Origin: an uncultured Marinosulfonomonas sp.
GTDB taxonomy: Bacteria > Pseudomonadota > Alphaproteobacteria > Rhodobacterales > Rhodobacteraceae
NCBI GenBank assembly: GCA_947311455.1
Contig: CAMZKY010000231.1
Coordinates: 1 to 17,424 of the forward strand
DNA: 17,424 nucleotides
Reading direction: 5' to 3'
A program made the position numbers and the translations under genes. Under the pieces are notes generated by a model that searched no databases, was not told where the DNA came from, and worked only from the letters and a program-made list of their open reading frames with translations. Positions 14,243 through 17,424 of this stretch are shown piece by piece; positions within the stretch are counted from its first letter, which is position 1; every line of letters begins with the position of its first letter.

Positions 14243-16336
14243 ATGAATAGCGTTGTCAAATATACAGTTCGAGATGGAATTGCAGTTATAACCATCAACA
14301 ATCAGCCGGTGAATGCCTTGGGGTTCGATGTGCGCGATGGGCTGATTAATGCAATTAACGCTGCAAACAATAACGGCGACGTTAGCGCAATTCTTTTGCG
14401 CGCGCAGGGCCGCACCTTTCCGGCGGGTGCGGATATCAAGGAATTCGGCCTTCCACCGCGTGCACCGTCTCTTCCTGATGTTTGCAACACGATCGAAAAC
14501 TCTTCCAAACCAGTTGTCGCGGCTATTCATGGCACAACACTTGGTGGGGGCTTTGAACTGGCCCTTGCTGCACATTATCGCATTGCCCACAAAGACACCA
14601 AAGTCGGGTTTCCCGAGGTTAATTTAGGGCTGTTGCCAGGTGCGGGCGGCACCCAACGATTACCGCGTTTAAGCGGCGGCCTTCCGGCGCTAAATTTGAT
14701 CATGACGGGCAAGCAGGTTAACGCGCAATTTGCCTTAAAGCGAAACATGATTGACGCGATCAGCGAGGATAACTTGCTGATGGTTGGTCTGAAAATGGCG
14801 TTGAAACTGGGACAAAGAAAAACGCCTATTACCGCAACAAAAGATCGACGTGATGGAATGCAAGATCCGGTATCTTATCAAAAAGTAATGCGAATGCGCC
14901 GCAGCGAACTTCCTGATGACGGGATGTTTGTGCCCGGCAAGATTATCGATTGTGTCGAAGCAGCGCTGTTGCTGCCATTCGAATCCGGCTTGGCGTTTGA
15001 GCGTGAGATGTTTGAGGATTGCCTGGCGTCTGAACAATCCAAAGCCCTGCGCCATGTTTTTATCGCCGAGCGTAAGGCAGCAAAAATCCCGGAGCTTGAA
15101 ACAGGCACTGCACGCGATGTCAAAACCGTCGGGATCGTTGGCGGTGGTTTGATGGGGGCTGGCATTGCAGTGGTTATGTTGACCGCGGGAATGACGGTAA
15201 AAATGATTGAACGGGATCAGGAAAGCCTGCATTTGGGCCTGTCGCGGATCAAAGCAATTCTGGACGGAAATCTATCCTCTGGCCGGATCACAAAAGGCGC
15301 GCACGAAGCGCAGTTGAACCACCTTTCCGGCACCTTGGATTATAATGATTTCGCTGATGTTGATTTGGCGATTGAGGCTATTTTCGAAGACAAAACCGCC
15401 AAAGAAAACGTGTTTAAAAACCTGAACAATGTCCTACGGGACGACGCAATTTTGGCCACGAACACCTCCTATCTGGATATCGATGAATTGGCGCAAACCG
15501 TTGATCGGCCTGAAAACGTCATCGGCCTGCATTTCTTTTCCCCCGCCCATATCATGAAATTGCTAGAGGTGGTTGTGGCAGGCAAGACATCGCCAGATGT
15601 TGTGGCCACGGGCTTTGCACTGGCTAAATCTATCCGAAAAATTCCTGTTCGCGCGGGTGTAACCGATGGATTTATCGGCAATCGCATTTTCAAAGCCTAC
15701 CGCGCTGCCGTTGAATTTATTGTGGAAGACGGGGCAAGCCCCTATCAGGTGGATGCGGCGATGCGGGCGTTTGGATTTAAATTGGGGCCGTTTCAGGTGT
15801 TTGATCTGGCGGGTCTGGATATTGCCTGGGCACAACGAAAACGCGCCGCTGCAACGCGTGACCCCAAGGCGCGTTATGTGAGCTTTGCCGATAAAATATG
15901 TGAAAAAAACTGGTTTGGCCGCAAAACCGGGCAAGGGTATTACACCTATGAAAAAGGCGTGCAGATTGGCAAAGAAGATCCTCGCGTGTTGGAAATTATT
16001 GTCGCTGAACGCAAAGCGCAGAATATCCAACCCCGTGCCTTTACGGATAAGGAAATTCAAGATCGGGTGCTGGCTGCGATGATCAACGAAGGTGCGCGCC
16101 TATTGGACGAAAAAATCGCCCTGCGCCCGTCAGATATTGATGTGGTGATGATCCATGGATACGGGTTCCCGCGCTGGCGTGGCGGGCCGATGAAACAGGC
16201 CGATATTCGGGGGCTTATCTATGTGCAAAGCAAATTACGCGCACTGGAAAAAGAAGAGCCATTGTTTTGGAAACCATCCGGTTTAATCGGTGATCTGATG
16301 AAAAACGGAAAAGGCTTTGATGCGTTGAACGGCTAG
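14243..16336 (+). CDS. Bifunctional enoyl-CoA hydratase/3-hydroxyacyl-CoA dehydrogenase (FadB/FadJ type)
   Basis: The 697-residue enzyme performs two beta-oxidation steps: hydration of trans-2-enoyl-CoA and NAD-dependent oxidation of the L-3-hydroxyacyl-CoA. The hydratase domain (about 1-185) has the oxyanion segment AGADIKEF (61-68) and both catalytic glutamates, E105 in LGGGFELAL and E125 in GFPEVNLGLLPGAGG. The dehydrogenase NAD fold begins at about 295 with G300-x-G302-x-x-G305; the catalytic pair is H430 (GLHFFSPAH) and E442 (KLLEVV). Two C-terminal dehydrogenase repeats follow, including DGFIGNRIFKAY. The length is close to EHHADH and slightly below FadB or FadJ. No thiolase gene adjoins it. 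The gene has its own promoter and its end overlaps the convergent small gene by four bases. Confidence 0.95.
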   Translation: MNSVVKYTVRDGIAVITINNQPVNALGFDVRDGLINAINAANNNGDVSAILLRAQGRTFPAGADIKEFGLPPRAPSLPDVCNTIENSSKPVVAAIHGTTLGGGFELALAAHYRIAHKDTKVGFPEVNLGLLPGAGGTQRLPRLSGGLPALNLIMTGKQVNAQFALKRNMIDAISEDNLLMVGLKMALKLGQRKTPITATKDRRDGMQDPVSYQKVMRMRRSELPDDGMFVPGKIIDCVEAALLLPFESGLAFEREMFEDCLASEQSKALRHVFIAERKAAKIPELETGTARDVKTVGIVGGGLMGAGIAVVMLTAGMTVKMIERDQESLHLGLSRIKAILDGNLSSGRITKGAHEAQLNHLSGTLDYNDFADVDLAIEAIFEDKTAKENVFKNLNNVLRDDAILATNTSYLDIDELAQTVDRPENVIGLHFFSPAHIMKLLEVVVAGKTSPDVVATGFALAKSIRKIPVRAGVTDGFIGNRIFKAYRAAVEFIVEDGASPYQVDAAMRAFGFKLGPFQVFDLAGLDIAWAQRKRAAATRDPKARYVSFADKICEKNWFGRKTGQGYYTYEKGVQIGKEDPRVLEIIVAERKAQNIQPRAFTDKEIQDRVLAAMINEGARLLDEKIALRPSDIDVVMIHGYGFPRWRGGPMKQADIRGLIYVQSKLRALEKEEPLFWKPSGLIGDLMKNGKGFDALNG

Positions 16337-16548
16337 GAAAATATGATTCCGGCCACAACAATCATCAGCCCGATCATGGAAATAAACAAAGCGATCATAT
16401 TGATTAGAACCAATGTTTTAAGGCGCAATCTCATCTCGTCTTCGGACAGGTTTGCGCGCTTGGCTTTGAATACCATGACGATACAATAAACAATCCCGAT
16501 CACGCCAATCAACGATACAACCGCGCCGCCCCAAATTACAAAATCCAT
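16333..16548 (-). CDS. Small two-helix membrane protein, unknown function
   Basis: The 71-residue protein has two hydrophobic helices (about residues 3-27 and 46-69) joined by a charged loop, KAKRANLSEDEMRLRLKTL. GGAGG six bases before ATG 16548 is an excellent ribosome site and the main evidence that it is real. The stop overlaps the end of the beta-oxidation gene by four bases, so the two converge. It diverges from gapR across about 126 bases. I do not recognise a named family. Confidence 0.75.
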   Translation of the reverse strand: MDFVIWGGAVVSLIGVIGIVYCIVMVFKAKRANLSEDEMRLRLKTLVLINMIALFISMIGLMIVVAGIIFS

Positions 16549-16614
16549 ATCGTGCCTCCTGTTTTATCAGGCCCTATCTTATGTGGGTGGATTGGGCAAG
16601 GTGGTGAAAGGGGC

Positions 16615-16643
16615 TTGCAGCGATGGGAATGGCACTTTAGAAA
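16615..16643 (+). promoter_or_regulatory. Candidate promoter of gapR
   Basis: TTGCAG (16615-16620) and TAGAAA (16638-16643) are 17 bases apart and precede the gapR start by about 31 bases. Both boxes are moderate matches. Confidence 0.3.
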
Positions 16644-16674
16644 ACAAGGCCTAAACAAACATGAGGCAGCAAAA

Positions 16675-16932
16675 ATGAATGAATCATCAAGTGATATGAG
16701 CTATCGGGTTACCGCAGATGAATTGCGTGCCTTCGTTGAGCGGATCGAGCGTTTGGACGCCGAAAAGAAAGACATTGCCGACGCGCAAAAAGAAATAATG
16801 GCCGAAGCCAAAGGCCGTGGCTATGACACCAAAGTTATTCGCAAAATCATTTCAATCCGCAAACGAGATGCCAACGATTTGGCCGAAGAAGAAGCGGTTT
16901 TGGAAATGTATAAAGAAGCACTTGGCATGTAA
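16675..16932 (+). CDS. gapR: GapR-family (DUF2312) DNA-binding protein
   Basis: GapR is a small alphaproteobacterial nucleoid protein that clamps overtwisted DNA ahead of replication and transcription and stimulates topoisomerases, as shown in Caulobacter. This product has 85 residues, against 89 there. The conserved block is complete: ELRAFVERIERLDAEKKDIA, EAKGRGYDTKVIRKIISIRK with the basic DNA-contacting helix, and the terminal MYKEALGM. It is almost entirely helical, with the long coiled coil expected of the family. ATG 16675 is chosen because GAGG lies eight bases upstream; an open frame reaches further back but shows no family similarity. MSYRV at 16696 is an alternative start. A strong terminator follows. 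Confidence 0.92.
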   Translation: MNESSSDMSYRVTADELRAFVERIERLDAEKKDIADAQKEIMAEAKGRGYDTKVIRKIISIRKRDANDLAEEEAVLEMYKEALGM

Positions 16933-16958
16933 AAACCGTAGCGTTTTTTAAAGATTTG

Positions 16959-16989
16959 AACGCTCTGAACGCAGGTTCGGGGCGTTTTT
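16959..16989 (+). terminator. Intrinsic terminator of gapR
   Basis: AACGCTCTGAAC (16959-16970) pairs with GTTCGGGGCGTT (16975-16986) over twelve pairs, including two wobbles, around a GCAG loop, and runs into TTTTT ending at 16989. A smaller AAAAAC/GTTTTT hairpin (16931-16948) overlaps the stop codon just before it. Confidence 0.8.
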
Positions 16990-17032
16990 GCTGTTAATGG
17001 CGTGAAAACCTTTATTAATAAGGGGATTTCGC

Positions 17033-17089
17033 AAAAATTGCTGTATGGCAAACGTATGGCAAACGTATGGCAAGCGTATGGCAATTTTT
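17033..17089. repeat. 11-bp tandem repeats inside a 9-bp inverted repeat
   Basis: Four units start at 17043, 17054, 17065 and 17076. The first two are identical (GTATGGCAAAC), the third has one change (GTATGGCAAGC) and the fourth keeps nine or so bases. Perfect arms AAAAATTGC (17033-17041) and GCAATTTTT (17081-17089) enclose the array. It lies between the gapR terminator and the convergent lipid-synthesis gene. Confidence 0.85.
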
Positions 17090-17129
17090 CGGGCTTTGGC
17101 GGATTAATGGTGCGTACGGCGAAATCGAT

Positions 17130-17424
17130 TTATTGGCTAAATGTCTCGCGCGCCGATAATGCGCGGCAAGCAATCGTGTAAACCGTTAAGGCCGTAAACC
17201 CGTATGCCCCCCATGCAAACAGGCTTGGCCAGATCATACAGATGGTAAAAAACGCGATAGTTTCGGTGCCTTCAATTAACCCAACCGCATGAAAATGAGA
17301 TTTTTCGCCATTGGTGATGCTGGATAAATCATGCTTCTCCGCCAAAATCGCAAAGCCCAGAAAACTGGTTGCATTCAGGAAAAAGCTGGCCAGTAAAACT
17401 GCGCCTGCAACGGCATTTTGCGCA
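17130..17424 (-). CDS. CDP-alcohol phosphatidyltransferase family protein, partial
   Basis: Only the C-terminal 97 or so residues are present; the 5' end lies beyond the right edge. The open frame continues without a stop to 17424. Three hydrophobic segments are visible: AGAVLLASFFLNATSFLGFA, GTETIAFFTICMIWPSLFAW and a short final helix before RALSARETFSQ. The sequence (FLNATSFLGFAILAEK, then HAVGLIEGTETIAFF) resembles the end of alphaproteobacterial CDP-alcohol phosphatidyltransferases, integral membrane enzymes that transfer a phosphatidyl group from CDP-diacylglycerol to an alcohol. The catalytic D-G-x2-A-R...D-x3-D motif would be in the missing part, so substrate and activity cannot be judged. 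It converges with gapR. Confidence 0.75.
   Translation of the reverse strand, partial: AQNAVAGAVLLASFFLNATSFLGFAILAEKHDLSSITNGEKSHFHAVGLIEGTETIAFFTICMIWPSLFAWGAYGFTALTVYTIACRALSARETFSQ

Noticed and set aside
14735..15232. Long minus-strand open frame within the beta-oxidation gene
   Set aside because: It is fully covered by a protein with intact catalytic motifs on the plus strand and resembles no known family.
16821..17084. Minus-strand open frame beginning in the tandem repeats and running antisense to gapR
   Set aside because: Its first residues are only a translation of the 11-bp repeat, and the rest is a shadow of gapR and its terminator.
17043..17085. Possible CRISPR-like array
   Set aside because: Units are 11 bp and directly adjacent, with no spacers; this is a simple tandem repeat.

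Overview
The window looks like a chromosomal segment of an alphaproteobacterium, most likely a marine Rhodobacterales (Roseobacter-type) species of moderate GC. The grounds are gene content and protein style: a GapR/DUF2312 nucleoid protein, a FliM/FliN-like protein of the alphaproteobacterial type, a Tat-exported MlaC, a PrtD/PrtE-type secretion pair, and an SLC5-STAC sensor kinase. The species cannot be fixed from sequence reading alone.

Left edge (1-960). The end of an IS3-family insertion sequence lies on the minus strand. Its orfA is broken by about 35 extra bases. The element has cut off the front of an unrecognised gene whose C-terminal 100 codons remain (404-706). A tRNA-Thr(TGT) gene with encoded CCA follows on the minus strand (827-902).

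Transport and envelope block (961-6872 and on). A two-domain iron(III)-type ABC permease (minus strand) diverges from a sulfotransferase-like protein that lacks the usual nucleotide-binding loop. Next, on the minus strand, are mlaA and mlaC, the outer-membrane lipoprotein and periplasmic carrier of phospholipid trafficking, overlapping each other. Divergent from them, on the plus strand, a type I secretion ABC transporter and its HlyD-type adaptor overlap by ATGA. No TolC gene and no RTX substrate are present. A RidA-family deaminase and a glycerophosphodiester phosphodiesterase follow, also overlapping by ATGA.

Signalling block (9504-14108). A promoter with a consensus TTGACA box precedes three tightly coupled genes: a single-domain response regulator, a small two-helix membrane protein, and an 894-residue protein joining an SLC5 sodium:solute symporter, a STAC-like linker and a complete histidine kinase. 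The small protein resembles the accessory subunits that precede some SLC5 carriers. A free-standing FliM/FliN-family protein follows; its reading frame continues for 19 more codons beyond an in-frame TAG. This block is the most interesting part of the window.

Right part (14187-17424). A bifunctional enoyl-CoA hydratase/3-hydroxyacyl-CoA dehydrogenase has its own good promoter. It converges with a small two-helix membrane protein. gapR follows, with a strong intrinsic terminator. An 11-bp tandem repeat enclosed by a 9-bp inverted repeat sits between gapR and a convergent CDP-alcohol phosphatidyltransferase gene that runs off the right edge. There is no gene-free stretch over 300 bases. I see no CRISPR array, prophage or rRNA.
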